64,000 nt of DNA from Carnobacterium alterfunditum DSM 5972 (GTDB taxonomy: Bacteria; Bacillota; Bacilli; Lactobacillales; Carnobacteriaceae): positions 1,896,190 to 1,960,189 of the forward strand of contig NZ_JQLG01000004.1 in the NCBI RefSeq assembly GCF_000744115.1, given 5' to 3'. The notes under the pieces were generated by a model. It was given only the letters and a program-made list of their open reading frames with translations, made no database searches and was not told the DNA's origin. Position 1 is the first letter of the stretch. Every line of letters begins with the position of its first letter. Positions 25,407-36,369 of this stretch are shown here, one piece after another. Position numbers and translations under genes: made by a program.

Positions 25407-27556
25407 ATAATAAAAATCCTCTAAAAAACAGAAAAAAGGTTGCCATACTTTTATTCTTTGGCACAATTTTTTTGCTAGCCGTTTTTGCGGGACGAATTGC
25501 ATTTATAATGGTAAAAGGTGAAGTCAATGGGGAGAATTTGTCTCAAAATCTAAATAATCTATACACAAGAAGTAGTATCCTAGAAGCAAACCGAGGAACC
25601 ATATACGATGTTGGGGGAGAATCGGTTGCATTGGATGCTACTTCTTATTCTTTAGTAGCGGTTTTAACGGATGAATGGTCGAACCCTGATGAACCACAGC
25701 ATGTAGTCGATAAGAAAAAAACAGCTGAACTATTAGAAAAATTCATTCCGATGAGCAAAAAAGATATTTTAGCTACTTTAAATCAGAAAAATCTTTCTCA
25801 AGTTGAGTTTGGCGAAGCAGGAAAGAATTTATCCTTTGATACAAAAAAAAGCATTGAACAAGAAAATTTGTCTGGGATCGTCTTTGAAGAAACACCTACA
25901 AGACTTTATCCCAACGGAATTTTTGCTTCACATTTAGTAGGGTATGCAGCATTGCCCTCTGGAGGGGAAGAAGAAGCCTCTAGTACAGATTTAACCGGTA
26001 TGATGGGGATCGAACTTGCTTATGATGATTTACTAAAAGGGACAGACGGTAAAACGATCTACCAAAAAGATAGTTTTGGTTATGTCATTCCCAATTCTGA
26101 AGTAGAAACGACTGAACCTGTAAATGGTGATGATATTTACCTTACAATAGATAAACGTATGCAAGTATATATGGAAAACGTTATGAGTGAAATAGATGAA
26201 AAATACAATTCTGCTATGGTGACAGCAACTTTGATCAATCCGGAAACGGGAGCTATCATAGCAACGTCGCAAAGGCCAACTTTTAATGGAACAACAAAAG
26301 TTGGAATCGATCAATTATGGCAAAATTTATTAGTCGAAAATACTTTTGAACCCGGATCAACGATGAAGATTATAACCTTAGCAGCAGCAGTCAGTGAAGG
26401 AGTCTTTGATCCAAATGCCTATTATCAATCAGGAGTAAAAATGATTGGCAAAGAGCCGATACATGATCATGATCCAGAAGGTTGGGGAACGATTTCTTAT
26501 CTAGAAGGTTTAGCTCGTTCAAGTAATGTAGCATTCGCTAACCTAATGGAAAAAATGAGTCCAGAAACTTGGAAAGAGTATATGGATGCTTTTGGATTAG
26601 GCCAAACGACTAATTCAGGATTGGCCAATGAAGCAAAAGGTTCAATAGGTTTTAAATATCCCTTAGAGCAAGCCAATACAGCATTTGGACAAGGATTAAC
26701 TGTAACAGCAGTCCAAATGTTGCAAGCTTTCACTGCAATTGCAAATGACGGTCAAATGATGAAGCCTCAATATATAAGCAAATTTATTGATTCTGATACA
26801 GGTGAAGAAACAATCGTTGAACCCGAAGTAGTTGGCGAACCAATTACCGAAGAAGTAGCCCATCAAACACTAGAGTATTTAAAAGAGGTCGTTTATAATG
26901 AAAATGGTACCGGAGTAGGCTATCAAATTGATGGTTACGAGATTGCCGCAAAAACTGGAACGGCAGAGATTGTTAATCCTGAAACAAAACAGTATTATAG
27001 CGGTGGAACTGATTATATTTACTCAGTGGCAGCTATGGCTCCAGCAGATGATCCTAAGGTGATTCTTTACATTACCGTGCAACAGCCGGAAATTAAGGAT
27101 GGCAGTACAACGGGAAGTGGAGTAGTCAAAGAAATCTATCAGCCTATTATGAAACGAGCATTAGAATATTTATCTTTGGGTGAAGAGGAAGATGCTGAAA
27201 TAAATGCTGTAGAAATGCCAAAAGTTACGGGAACAACAAAAGAAGAGGCTCTTAAAATATTAGAAGATACTCAGTTAAATGTGACCGTTGTGGGAAATGG
27301 TGATACAATAGTACAGCAATTGCCATTACCAAACAAAACAACTATTGAGAATCAACGTGTCGTTTTGATGACGAATGGTGCAATGACGATGCCTGATATG
27401 ATGGGATGGTCTAAAAATGATGTTTTGAAGGTTTCTGAGATAACGGGATTAGAATTCACATTTGAAGGTGAAGGCTATGTAGAGACCCAAAGCCTGGAAC
27501 CAAATGCAAATATGCATGATGCAGATAAAATTACTATAGGATTAGAAACACCATAA
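25403..27556 (+). CDS. pbpB: Penicillin-binding protein 2B with PASTA domains (717 aa)
   Basis: A class B PBP, the septal transpeptidase that cross-links peptidoglycan. One N-terminal membrane anchor (residues 13-35), a dimerisation domain, and the transpeptidase domain with S319-TMK322, S373-S-N375 and K517-TG519 are all present. Two PASTA domains occupy about residues 600-717 (VEMPKVTGTT and MTMPDMMGWS begin them), typical of Bacillus PBP2B. It overlaps ftsL in ATGA and precedes murE. No change in the active-site motifs suggests altered beta-lactam binding, but that cannot be judged from motifs alone. Confidence 0.96.
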   Translation: MNNKNPLKNRKKVAILLFFGTIFLLAVFAGRIAFIMVKGEVNGENLSQNLNNLYTRSSILEANRGTIYDVGGESVALDATSYSLVAVLTDEWSNPDEPQHVVDKKKTAELLEKFIPMSKKDILATLNQKNLSQVEFGEAGKNLSFDTKKSIEQENLSGIVFEETPTRLYPNGIFASHLVGYAALPSGGEEEASSTDLTGMMGIELAYDDLLKGTDGKTIYQKDSFGYVIPNSEVETTEPVNGDDIYLTIDKRMQVYMENVMSEIDEKYNSAMVTATLINPETGAIIATSQRPTFNGTTKVGIDQLWQNLLVENTFEPGSTMKIITLAAAVSEGVFDPNAYYQSGVKMIGKEPIHDHDPEGWGTISYLEGLARSSNVAFANLMEKMSPETWKEYMDAFGLGQTTNSGLANEAKGSIGFKYPLEQANTAFGQGLTVTAVQMLQAFTAIANDGQMMKPQYISKFIDSDTGEETIVEPEVVGEPITEEVAHQTLEYLKEVVYNENGTGVGYQIDGYEIAAKTGTAEIVNPETKQYYSGGTDYIYSVAAMAPADDPKVILYITVQQPEIKDGSTTGSGVVKEIYQPIMKRALEYLSLGEEEDAEINAVEMPKVTGTTKEEALKILEDTQLNVTVVGNGDTIVQQLPLPNKTTIENQRVVLMTNGAMTMPDMMGWSKNDVLKVSEITGLEFTFEGEGYVETQSLEPNANMHDADKITIGLETP

Positions 27557-27577
27557 GAATAGAAAAAGGTGAAAATA

Positions 27578-29056
27578 GTGAAAGCAATTGAATTGATCAA
27601 ACCATTAAAAACAACAGAAATTTCGATGGAAATTTCCAATGATTTGGAAATAAATAAAGTTACTCAAGATACGAGAGAAGTTGAATCAGGTTCGCTTTTT
27701 ATTTGCATTACTGGTGCTCTTCAGAACGGACATGATCTTGCGAAAGAAGCTGTTCAAAAAGGAGCAGTTTTAGTAGTGGCAAGTGAGCCAATCGAGGTAA
27801 CGGTTCCTGTTATTTATGTAAATAATACAATGAAGGCTATGGCAATTTTAGCAGCAGCTTTTTATCAGTATCCAAGTCAAAATTTGCGGGTGATCGGTGT
27901 CACAGGTACAAACGGAAAAACAACTGTCACACATCTTTTAGATTATATATTTCACGATCACAAGGAAAAAACTGGCGTTATTGGAACAATGTATCGTCGT
28001 ATTGGTTCTGAGGTGTATGAAACTAAGAACACAACACCAGACAGTATCACTCTACAAAAAACCTTATACGAAATGCAAAAAAGCGGTGTGAATACTTGTT
28101 CTATGGAAGTCTCTTCTCATTCTTTGGTTCAAGGCAGAGCGTGGGGTACTGATTTTGACATTGCTATTTTTACTAATTTAAGTCAAGATCACTTAGAATA
28201 CCATCATACTATGGAAAAATATGCTGAAGCTAAAAGTCTTTTGTTTTCACAATTAGGTAACGGTTATCAACAAGGTAAAGCTAAATTTGCTATTCTAAAT
28301 TTTGATGATCCGGTGGGGAAAAGTTTTGAAGAAAAAACAGCTGCTCGGGTATTCTCATACGGAATCGATCAACCAGCTGATTTTAAGGCAACTGATCTGA
28401 GTATCACAAATAAAGGAACACGGTTTAATTTAAATTTTGAAAATCGGGTATATGAAGTACAGTTACAATTAGTTGGCAAGTTTAATGTATCAAATGCTCT
28501 AGCGGCAATTGCTGGAGCTTATGCTGCAGGCCTTGAGGTGTCTTCTGTTATTCAGTCTATCGGCGAAATAAGTGGTGTGAGAGGTCGTTTTGAACTAGTT
28601 AAAGGCGATCAGGACTTTGCTGTGATCGTTGACTATGCACATACACCAGATGGTTTATTAAATGTTTTAAATGCAGTAAATGAAATTAAAACAGGTAACG
28701 TCTTTTGTGTAGTTGGATGTGGTGGAGACCGCGATCGTACTAAACGACCAATAATGGCTGAAATTGCGCAAAAAAATTCAGATACGGTTATCTTTACAGC
28801 TGATAATCCGAGGACTGAAGATCCAATTGCAATATTAGATGAAATGGTCGAAGGATTGAAAGAGGAAACTTATCAATTGATTCCTGATAGAAGAGAAGCT
28901 ATTCAAGCTGCTATAAAACAAGCAAAAACAAATGATATTGTATTGATTGCTGGAAAAGGTCATGAAAATTACCAAATTATCGGCACTAAAAAAATTCATT
29001 TTGATGATGTTGAAGAAGCTAAACGGGCAATAGAAATAAAAAACAACGATAATTAG
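27578..29056 (+). CDS. murE: UDP-MurNAc-tripeptide ligase MurE, DAP-type (492 aa, GTG start)
   Basis: MurE adds the third residue to the peptidoglycan stem peptide. The ATP loop is VTGTNGKTTVTHLL, and the substrate motif is D409-N-P-R412, the form specific for meso-diaminopimelate rather than lysine. Other family blocks are TTPDS, MEVSSHSL and VDYAHTPDGL. The GTG at 27578 is preferred because AAAAAGG lies 7-9 bases upstream; another GTG at 27569 overlaps it. Its place inside the dcw cluster matches Bacillus and Carnobacterium-type order, unlike enterococci with lysine-type walls. The mraY start follows by 12 bases. Confidence 0.95.
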   Translation: MKAIELIKPLKTTEISMEISNDLEINKVTQDTREVESGSLFICITGALQNGHDLAKEAVQKGAVLVVASEPIEVTVPVIYVNNTMKAMAILAAAFYQYPSQNLRVIGVTGTNGKTTVTHLLDYIFHDHKEKTGVIGTMYRRIGSEVYETKNTTPDSITLQKTLYEMQKSGVNTCSMEVSSHSLVQGRAWGTDFDIAIFTNLSQDHLEYHHTMEKYAEAKSLLFSQLGNGYQQGKAKFAILNFDDPVGKSFEEKTAARVFSYGIDQPADFKATDLSITNKGTRFNLNFENRVYEVQLQLVGKFNVSNALAAIAGAYAAGLEVSSVIQSIGEISGVRGRFELVKGDQDFAVIVDYAHTPDGLLNVLNAVNEIKTGNVFCVVGCGGDRDRTKRPIMAEIAQKNSDTVIFTADNPRTEDPIAILDEMVEGLKEETYQLIPDRREAIQAAIKQAKTNDIVLIAGKGHENYQIIGTKKIHFDDVEEAKRAIEIKNNDN

Positions 29057-29068
29057 GAGCGGGAAATA

Positions 29069-30034
29069 ATGCAATGGACAGAAATGGTAATTGCAATTGT
29101 GAGTGGATTTGCCTTAACCATTATGGCAATGCCAATCGTAATTGGATTTTTTAGAACAAAACAATTAGGCCAAACGACTAGAGATGAAGGTCCTAAATGG
29201 CATGAGATAAAAACAGGAACTCCAACTATGGGAGGGATCGTTTTTCTAGTAGCTGCCATTATTTCGACTATCTGGGTAGCTATATGGCAAGATGTCCTTA
29301 CATTAGGTATTGGTTTGTCGTTATTCATCTTAATTCTTTATGGATTGCTTGGATTTTTAGATGACTTCATAAAAGTATTTAAAAAGAGAAATCTTGGATT
29401 AACTTCTAAACAAAAATTAATAGGCCAAATATTCGGTGGGCTGCTCTTCTTTGTTGCTTACCGTTATGATGGACTTCCGACCGAACTAGTCTTTCCCTTT
29501 CTAGGTATAGTTGACATAGGATGGTTTTATGGGTTGTTTATTATTTTTTGGCTAGTCGGCTTTTCAAATGCCGTTAACCTGACAGATGGTTTGGATGGAT
29601 TAGTAGCTGGAACAGCAAGTATTGCATATGGTGCATATGCAATCATCGCTTGGAATCAAGAACAAATAGATATTTTGATCATTTGTTTAACTATAGTTGG
29701 CGGTTTGATCGGCTTTTTCTTTTTTAATAAAAAACCTGCAAAAATATTCATGGGCGATGTTGGTTCATTAGCTTTAGGCGGTGGTTTAGCAGCAATCTCA
29801 ATTTTACTGCACCAAGAATGGTCACTTCTTCTGATTGGTTTTATCTTTGTTGTGGAAACAGCTAGTGTTATGATCCAAGTGACTTCTTTTAAATTGAGAG
29901 GTAAAAGAGTATTTAAAATGAGCCCTATTCACCATCATTTTGAAATGAGCGGATGGAGTGAATGGCGTGTTGTTTTAACTTTTTGGGCTATTGGATTAAT
30001 AGCTGCAGTAGCTAGTCTATTCATGATCCTATAA
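29069..30034 (+). CDS. mraY: Phospho-MurNAc-pentapeptide translocase MraY (321 aa)
   Basis: MraY transfers phospho-MurNAc-pentapeptide to undecaprenyl phosphate, giving lipid I, in the cytoplasmic membrane. It is a multi-pass protein with about ten hydrophobic segments. Catalytic signatures are GFLDDFIKV (the DDD/N-type aspartates), GFSNAVNLTDGLDGL, FMGDVGSLALGG and MSPIHHHFE. The length is typical. RBS TAGGAGCGGG precedes the ATG. It lies between murE and murD in the usual order. Confidence 0.97.
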   Translation: MQWTEMVIAIVSGFALTIMAMPIVIGFFRTKQLGQTTRDEGPKWHEIKTGTPTMGGIVFLVAAIISTIWVAIWQDVLTLGIGLSLFILILYGLLGFLDDFIKVFKKRNLGLTSKQKLIGQIFGGLLFFVAYRYDGLPTELVFPFLGIVDIGWFYGLFIIFWLVGFSNAVNLTDGLDGLVAGTASIAYGAYAIIAWNQEQIDILIICLTIVGGLIGFFFFNKKPAKIFMGDVGSLALGGGLAAISILLHQEWSLLLIGFIFVVETASVMIQVTSFKLRGKRVFKMSPIHHHFEMSGWSEWRVVLTFWAIGLIAAVASLFMIL

Positions 30035-30106
30035 TGCTTACTAAAAGAATATAACTACTTATTAAATTTGAAATCTTCCTTATTTTTAAGAAAAAGAGGT
30101 CTATAA

Positions 30107-31492
30107 ATGAAAAAAATAAAACGCTATGAAAATAAAAAAGTATTGGTTTTAGGTTTAGCTTTAAGTGGAGTGAATGCAGCAAAATTACTTCATTCTTTAG
30201 GGGCATTAGTAACAGTTAATGATTATAAAAAATTCGATGAAAATCCTCAGGCACAAGAATTGTTAGAGTCCGGTATACGAGTTGTCACGGGTGGACATCC
30301 TGTTGAATTATTAGATGAAGATTTTGAATGGGTCGTGAAGAATCCAGGCATTATGTACAATAATCCTATCATTATAAGAGCTAAAGAAAAAAATATACCT
30401 GTCATTACTGAAGTCGAATTAGCTTACGAAGTGGCCGAAAGTATGGTCATCGGGATCACAGGTACAAATGGGAAAACGACGACTACAACTATGATTGCTG
30501 AGTTGCTAAATGCAGAACGTTCTAGAGGCCAGGCATATGTAGCTGGAAATATTGGTACACCTGCCAGTCTAGTGGCTCAAAAAGCAACATCAGATGATGA
30601 GATCATCATGGAATTGTCTAGTTTTCAGTTAATGGGTATCACTGAATTGAAACCACATATTGCAGTGATCACGAATATTTATTCTGCTCATTTAGATTAT
30701 CATGGAACAAGAGAAGAATATGTAGCAGCTAAAATGAATATTACAAAAAATCAAACTGAAGAAGATTACTTAATTGTCAATTGGGATCAACCTGAGTTAA
30801 GAGAGTTGTCTAAAAAGAGTAAAGCCATTATCATTCCTTTTTCAAGGAAAGAAATTTTAAATGATGGAGTGTATCTTCAAGATGATGTTATTTATTACCA
30901 AGGCGAGCCTGTCATGGCTAAAGAAAATATCTTGATTCCTGGGGACCATAATGTTGAGAATGCCATGGCAGCAATTGCTGTTGCTAAATTATTGAATCAA
31001 AAGAATGGTATTATTCGGGCAAGTTTAGAAAAGTTCACCGGTGTAAAACACCGTACCCAATTTGTAACAGAATTTAAAGAAAGACGTTTTTATAATGATT
31101 CAAAAGCAACCAATATTTTAGCAACAGAGAGCGCCTTGAAAGGTTTTGATGCACCAGTTATTTTATTAGCTGGCGGTTTAGACCGAGGAAACAATTTTGA
31201 TGAGTTGATTCCATCTATGAGTGGGAAAGTAAAAGCGCTTATTGTTTTTGGAGAAACAGCAATGAAGTTGAATGAGATAGGTGAAAAAGCTGAAATACCA
31301 ACTATTATTTCAGTTCAGAATGTTGAAGCAGCTGTATCTGCAGCTTATGCTTTAAGCGAACCGAATGATGTCATCTTATTATCTCCGGCTTGTGCCAGCT
31401 GGGATCAATACCGAAGTTTTGAGGTTCGTGGAGATGCTTTTATTCATTCCGTTGAGCAATTAGTAGAAGAAGCAATAGAAGAGGGGGAATAG
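30107..31492 (+). CDS. murD: UDP-MurNAc-alanine D-glutamate ligase MurD (461 aa)
   Basis: MurD adds D-glutamate to UDP-MurNAc-L-alanine with ATP. The N-terminal UDP-binding block is VLVLGLALSGVNAAKLL, the ATP loop GITGTNGKTTTTTM, then ELSSFQLMG and the C-terminal YNDSKATN and LLSPACASWDQY. The length is normal. RBS AAAAAGAGG precedes the ATG. It follows mraY by 72 bases and precedes murG by 20. Confidence 0.97.
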   Translation: MKKIKRYENKKVLVLGLALSGVNAAKLLHSLGALVTVNDYKKFDENPQAQELLESGIRVVTGGHPVELLDEDFEWVVKNPGIMYNNPIIIRAKEKNIPVITEVELAYEVAESMVIGITGTNGKTTTTTMIAELLNAERSRGQAYVAGNIGTPASLVAQKATSDDEIIMELSSFQLMGITELKPHIAVITNIYSAHLDYHGTREEYVAAKMNITKNQTEEDYLIVNWDQPELRELSKKSKAIIIPFSRKEILNDGVYLQDDVIYYQGEPVMAKENILIPGDHNVENAMAAIAVAKLLNQKNGIIRASLEKFTGVKHRTQFVTEFKERRFYNDSKATNILATESALKGFDAPVILLAGGLDRGNNFDELIPSMSGKVKALIVFGETAMKLNEIGEKAEIPTIISVQNVEAAVSAAYALSEPNDVILLSPACASWDQYRSFEVRGDAFIHSVEQLVEEAIEEGE

Positions 31493-31512
31493 ACCGACTG
31501 GTCTGACAACTA

Positions 31513-32616
31513 ATGAAAATATTATTATCAGGTGGCGGTACTGGAGGGCATGTCTATCCAGCACTCGCACTAATGCGTCGTATACAAGAAGTTGACCCAA
31601 CAGCCGAGTTTTTGTATGTTGGAACTGAAAAAGGTTTAGAAAGCAAAATTGTAAAAGACTATAATATTCCTTTTGCTTCTGTAGAAATAAAAGGATTTAA
31701 GCGCTCATTGTCGCTTGATACTTTCAAAACGATTCGAATGTTTATCAGCAGTATCAAACAAGCTAAAAAAATCGTTAAAAAATACCAGCCTGATATTGTT
31801 ATTGGAACAGGCGGTTATGTATGTGCCCCCGTAGTTTATGCTGCATCAAAATTAGGAATCCCTAGTATCATACATGAACAGAATAGCGTTGCGGGTATAA
31901 CAAATAAATTTCTTTCACGTTATGTGACCAAAATTGCCATTTGTTTTGAAGAAGTAAAAAAAGACTTCGCTAAATATCCAGCTAAAATTTGTTTTACTGG
32001 TAATCCTAGAGCACAAGAAGTGAGCAATGTACAAAAAAAAGCAGCTTTAGAAGAATATAATTTAGATTCTAAAAAACCGACTGTTGTAATTTTTGGTGGA
32101 AGCAGGGGAGCAAAAAAAATCAATGAGGCCTTTATTGAAGCTTTACCTATGTTAGCTACCAAAAACTATCAAGTATTGATGGCAACAGGGGATGTTCATT
32201 ATGAAGCCATCCAAAACCAGTTGATTAAAATAAAAAATGATAAGTTTAATGTCTCAGTAGTGTCTTACATCCCTAATATGCCAGAAGTTTTTTCAACGGC
32301 TTCATTAGTTGTTTCAAGAAGTGGTGCTACAACCTTGGCAGAACTTACAGCGTTAGGATTACCAAGTATTTTGATCCCTAGTCCTTATGTTACGAACGAT
32401 CATCAAACGAAAAATGCAGAAAGTCTAGTGAATAAACATGCCGCAATGCTGCTTAAAGAATCTGAATTAACGGGTGAAAAATTAGTCGAAACACTGGATG
32501 AATTGATGTTGGATCCAAATAAGCGTCAAGAGATGGCAGAAAATGCTAAAAAAATTGGTATGCCAGATGCTTCAGATCGATTAATCGAAGTAATAAACGA
32601 GATTATGAAAAAATGA
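31513..32616 (+). CDS. murG: UDP-GlcNAc transferase MurG (367 aa)
   Basis: MurG transfers GlcNAc onto lipid I to make lipid II, at the inner face of the membrane. The GT-B fold motifs are the glycine-rich N-terminal LLSGGGTGGHVYPALAL, GTGGYVCAPVVYAA, HEQNSVAGITNK and the second-domain IFGGSRGAKKINEAF and RSGATTLAELTALGLPSILIP. The length is standard. There is no strong RBS before the ATG (CTAATG), so coupling to murD is likely. Confidence 0.97.
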   Translation: MKILLSGGGTGGHVYPALALMRRIQEVDPTAEFLYVGTEKGLESKIVKDYNIPFASVEIKGFKRSLSLDTFKTIRMFISSIKQAKKIVKKYQPDIVIGTGGYVCAPVVYAASKLGIPSIIHEQNSVAGITNKFLSRYVTKIAICFEEVKKDFAKYPAKICFTGNPRAQEVSNVQKKAALEEYNLDSKKPTVVIFGGSRGAKKINEAFIEALPMLATKNYQVLMATGDVHYEAIQNQLIKIKNDKFNVSVVSYIPNMPEVFSTASLVVSRSGATTLAELTALGLPSILIPSPYVTNDHQTKNAESLVNKHAAMLLKESELTGEKLVETLDELMLDPNKRQEMAENAKKIGMPDASDRLIEVINEIMKK

Positions 32617-32639
32617 CTTTTATTAAGGAGGATAGGTGC

Positions 32640-33608
32640 ATGAAAAAAGAAAATAAGAAACAAAAAAAGCAGTTTAAATTGCACCTTTCTTCCTTGAAAA
32701 AAAGTGCAAAGATAAAAAATAAATCAACCGGTGATCAACAGTTTCGAATTAAAAAAATGAAAAATCAATCAGATGAAAAATCAAAATCATTTGAAAATAC
32801 TTTACAAAATTTAAAAAAGCAACGTCAAAAAAAACTCACTACAAGATTGATCACACTAATTTTATTATTTTCATTTGCAATTTTAGTAGTCGTATATTTC
32901 ATAAGTTCATTAAGCAAAGTTGATATTGTTTCGGTTAGCGGCACAAAAGAAGTAGCGGACCAAGAGGTAATTGACGTCAGCCAAATCAAATCTGGAGACG
33001 ACTTCTGGGGGGTTTTCTTTGAAAGAAAAGAAATCTCAAAAAAAGTTTTTTCTGAATTGCCGCAAGTTAAAGCCGTGGAGATAAATTTTAGTGGGTTAAA
33101 TGATTACACTATAAAAATTGAAGAGCACCAAACAGTCGCTTATTTAGCTGAAAACAATCGATACTTTAATATTCTTGAAAATGGGAAAATTGTAAATGAA
33201 AGTAGAAAAATATCCATTGGAAATCCACCAATATTTAAAAATTTCAAAGAAAATGAAGCTTTAAATACAATCATCGTACAATATCAATTATTAAATGAGA
33301 ATATCCAAAATAGTATATCAGAAATTGAATATACACCTAGTGATATTGATGATCATCTTATTAGACTATATATGAATGATGGCAATGAAGTGATTGCTTC
33401 AATTCCTTCCTTTGCTGAAAAAATGGTTTATTATCCTGACATGGTAAAAAAAATAGGTGATCAAAAAGGAACATTTAATATTGAGGTGGGGGCTTATTTT
33501 TCCCCTTTTGAATATAGTGAGGAAAAAAATGGCGCAGAAAAAGAAGAAGAAAAAACAACCAATAATGAAAATAGCGCAGAACTCAATTTAGAAGAGGAAA
33601 CACAGTAA
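32640..33608 (+). CDS. divIB: Cell division protein DivIB/FtsQ (322 aa)
   Basis: A bitopic divisome protein that works with FtsL and DivIC. It has a long, very basic cytoplasmic tail (about residues 1-70), one membrane segment (about 71-93, LITLILLFSFAILVVVYFI), an extracellular POTRA domain starting SKVDIVSVSGTKEVADQEV, a beta domain, and an acidic Glu-rich C terminus. The ATG at 32640 was chosen for the strong RBS AAGGAGG; an ATG at 32613 overlapping murG would put the RBS inside the gene. FtsW, MurB and MurC are not in this cluster. Confidence 0.93.
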   Translation: MKKENKKQKKQFKLHLSSLKKSAKIKNKSTGDQQFRIKKMKNQSDEKSKSFENTLQNLKKQRQKKLTTRLITLILLFSFAILVVVYFISSLSKVDIVSVSGTKEVADQEVIDVSQIKSGDDFWGVFFERKEISKKVFSELPQVKAVEINFSGLNDYTIKIEEHQTVAYLAENNRYFNILENGKIVNESRKISIGNPPIFKNFKENEALNTIIVQYQLLNENIQNSISEIEYTPSDIDDHLIRLYMNDGNEVIASIPSFAEKMVYYPDMVKKIGDQKGTFNIEVGAYFSPFEYSEEKNGAEKEEEKTTNNENSAELNLEEETQ

Positions 33609-33740
33609 CATAGAATAAAAAAAATCACGTAAATAAATAGAACAAAATACTGAAATACTTCGTAAATTGATGATGCTTATGTTAAAATTAGCATTACTAT
33701 AGGTTTTAATAAAAAATTATGATATAGGAGGTTTCAATGA

Positions 33741-35072
33741 ATGGGAAATACTGAAATGTATGTAAGTCTGGATATTGGAACCACTTCAATAAAAGTAGTT
33801 GTAGCTGAATATATTAATGGTGAAATGAATATTATTGGAGTAGGGAATGAAAAATCTGAAGGTTTAAATCGCGGAATTATCGTTGATATTGATAAAACCG
33901 TACAATCAATCAATAAAGCTATTAAACAAGCAGAACAAAAAGCAAATGTAGATATTCACAATGTTATTGTAGGTGTTCCAAGTAATTCTGTTGAAATAGA
34001 ATCTTGCCATGGAATGATAGCAGTAGCTGGGGAAAATCGTGAAATTACTGAAGAAGATGTTCAAAATGTTTTGGCAGCTGCAATGGTAAAATCGGTACCG
34101 CCAGAAAGAGAAATTTTAACTATCTTACCTGAAGAGTTTATCGTAGACGGTTTTGATGGAATCAAAGATCCAAGAGGAATGATTGGTGTTCGTTTGGAAA
34201 TGCATGCTGTGATGTTGACTGGGCCTAAAACCATCATTCATAATACAAAGCGTTGTGTAGAAAAAGCGGGTCTACAAATCCAAAATATTGTTATGCAACC
34301 TTTAGCAGCAAGTAGTGTAGCTATGTCTAGCGGTGAAAGAGATTTTGGTACAATATTAGTTGATATGGGTGGCGGACAAACGACAGCTTCAGTTATGCAT
34401 GATCATCAATTGAAATACACTTATGTAGATCAAGAAGGTGGAGATTATGTAACGAAAGATATCTCTGTTGTTTTAAATACCACCATTGAAAATGCAGAAA
34501 GAATTAAACGAGATTATGGTTACGCTATACCTGAAGAAACATCTCAAGAAGAAAAATTCCCAGTAGAAGTGATAGGTAAAAGTCAACCGGTAAAAGTAGA
34601 TGAACGCTATTTGTCAGAAATCATAGAAGCTCGATTAGTTCAAATTTTTGAAAAAATTAAAAATGAGTTGGATAAAGTAGGAGCAAGAGAATTACCCGGT
34701 GGAGTTATCTTAACTGGTGGAGCTGCGGCTTTACCAGGTATAGTGGAGTTAGCTGAAGATGTTTTTGAGATTCCAGTGAAACTTTATATACCTAATCAGA
34801 TGGGTATGCGTTATCCAACGTTTACTACCGGGATAGGACTGATCCAAAATGAAGCCAACTTAGATGAAATTCATCAAATCGTTAAAAAATACCAATTGGG
34901 TATCATGAACAAAGAAAACAGTTCGTCTAATTTTAAATCAGAATACCCATCAGAATACAACGAGGTAAGTCCTTTAGAAGTTGAAAAAGAAAAGACTGTA
35001 AGAAAAGAAAAGAAAAAAGAAGAAAAATGGGGAAATAAAGCAAAAAGCTTTATTTCAAATTTTTTTGATTAA
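33741..35072 (+). CDS. ftsA: Cell division protein FtsA (443 aa)
   Basis: An actin-like ATPase that tethers FtsZ to the membrane. The phosphate-1 motif is [13 protein letters not shown], the phosphate-2 region is [14 protein letters not shown], and the adenosine motif is [12 protein letters not shown]. The C-terminal end [14 protein letters not shown] is the expected amphipathic membrane-targeting helix. RBS TAGGAGG precedes the ATG at 33741; an ATG four bases earlier is out of frame and stops after five codons. ftsZ follows by 35 bases. Confidence 0.97.
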   Translation: MGNTEMYVSLDIGTTSIKVVVAEYINGEMNIIGVGNEKSEGLNRGIIVDIDKTVQSINKAIKQAEQKANVDIHNVIVGVPSNSVEIESCHGMIAVAGENREITEEDVQNVLAAAMVKSVPPEREILTILPEEFIVDGFDGIKDPRGMIGVRLEMHAVMLTGPKTIIHNTKRCVEKAGLQIQNIVMQPLAASSVAMSSGERDFGTILVDMGGGQTTASVMHDHQLKYTYVDQEGGDYVTKDISVVLNTTIENAERIKRDYGYAIPEETSQEEKFPVEVIGKSQPVKVDERYLSEIIEARLVQIFEKIKNELDKVGARELPGGVILTGGAAALPGIVELAEDVFEIPVKLYIPNQMGMRYPTFTTGIGLIQNEANLDEIHQIVKKYQLGIMNKENSSSNFKSEYPSEYNEVSPLEVEKEKTVRKEKKKEEKWGNKAKSFISNFFD

Positions 35073-35107
35073 ATAAATGCATTCAAATTGTAGTAGGAGG
35101 AAATGGA

Positions 35108-36367
35108 ATGGACTTAGAATTTGATACAAATCCAGCTAATGGAGCAATAATTAAAGTAATAGGTGTTGGTGGAGCAGGTAACAACGCGGTTAACCGTATG
35201 ATCGATGAAAATGTACAGGGTGTAGAATTTATTGTAGTAAACACAGACTTGCAAGCATTAGCAGGCTCAAATGCCGAAGTTAAAATTCAACTTGGACCAA
35301 AATTGACTCGTGGACTAGGAGCAGGAGCAAATCCTGAAATCGGACGCAAAGCAGCAGAAGAAAGTGAAGAACAAATTGCTGAAGCCTTGCGTGGAGCAGA
35401 TATGATTTTTGTGACTGCTGGTATGGGTGGCGGAACAGGTACTGGAGCAGCACCAATTGTTGCCCGTATTGCTAAAGAACAAGGAGCTTTGACCGTTGGG
35501 GTAATTACAAGACCTTTTACTTTTGAAGGACCTAAACGTGGACGTTTCGCTGCAGAAGGTGTAGCTCAAATGAAAGAGCACGTAGATACCTTAGTTATTA
35601 TTTCTAACAATCGTTTACTAGAAATGGTTGATAAGAAAACGCCAATGCTTGAAGCATTTCATGAAGCTGATAATGTTTTACGACAAGGTGTACAAGGGAT
35701 TTCAGATTTAATTACAGCACCAGGATATGTAAACTTAGATTTTGCTGACGTAAAAACAGTGATGGAAAATCAAGGTTCAGCATTGATGGGTATTGGTATG
35801 GCTAGCGGTGAAAATCGTACTGTTGAAGCGACTAAAAAAGCTATTTCTTCTCCACTGTTAGAAGTTTCTATAGACGGAGCAGAATCGGTATTATTAAATA
35901 TTACCGGTGGATCTGATTTGACATTATTTGAAGCACAAGACGCATCAGATATCGTTTCAGCAGCATCTACTACAGAAGTGAATATTATTTTCGGTACTTC
36001 TATCAACGAAAATTTAGGTGATGACGTTATCGTAACAGTTATTGCAACAGGTATTGATACAGGTAAAGCAAAAGAAGCAAAACCACAATCAAATGAAAGA
36101 AGTAGAAATGGTTCTGCACAACGAAATATGCTTGAAAATTCAGCTGCACAATCAGAGCAAACAAAAGATCCTTTTGGCGATTGGGATATCCGTCGCGAAC
36201 CTAGTTCGCGTGATCAAAGAGTTAAAGCTCAAATAAATGGTTTAAATCAACAAAATGAAAAACCAGAATTTGATATTTTTAAACGAGAAGAAAAACAAGA
36301 ACAAGATAAGCGTCAAGATGATGATAATCTTGATACTCCACCATTCTTTAGAAGACGCCGTAAATAA
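35108..36367 (+). CDS. ftsZ: Cell division protein FtsZ (419 aa)
   Basis: The tubulin-like GTPase that polymerises into the Z ring at mid-cell. The N-terminal [16 protein letters not shown], the tubulin signature [12 protein letters not shown] (around residue 105) and the T7 loop [11 protein letters not shown] are intact. A variable linker from about residue 320 is rich in N, Q, R and E, and the protein ends in the conserved peptide [11 protein letters not shown] that binds FtsA and SepF. RBS GTAGGAGGAAA precedes the ATG. Confidence 0.98.
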   Translation: MDLEFDTNPANGAIIKVIGVGGAGNNAVNRMIDENVQGVEFIVVNTDLQALAGSNAEVKIQLGPKLTRGLGAGANPEIGRKAAEESEEQIAEALRGADMIFVTAGMGGGTGTGAAPIVARIAKEQGALTVGVITRPFTFEGPKRGRFAAEGVAQMKEHVDTLVIISNNRLLEMVDKKTPMLEAFHEADNVLRQGVQGISDLITAPGYVNLDFADVKTVMENQGSALMGIGMASGENRTVEATKKAISSPLLEVSIDGAESVLLNITGGSDLTLFEAQDASDIVSAASTTEVNIIFGTSINENLGDDVIVTVIATGIDTGKAKEAKPQSNERSRNGSAQRNMLENSAAQSEQTKDPFGDWDIRREPSSRDQRVKAQINGLNQQNEKPEFDIFKREEKQEQDKRQDDDNLDTPPFFRRRRK

Positions 36368-36369
36368 AA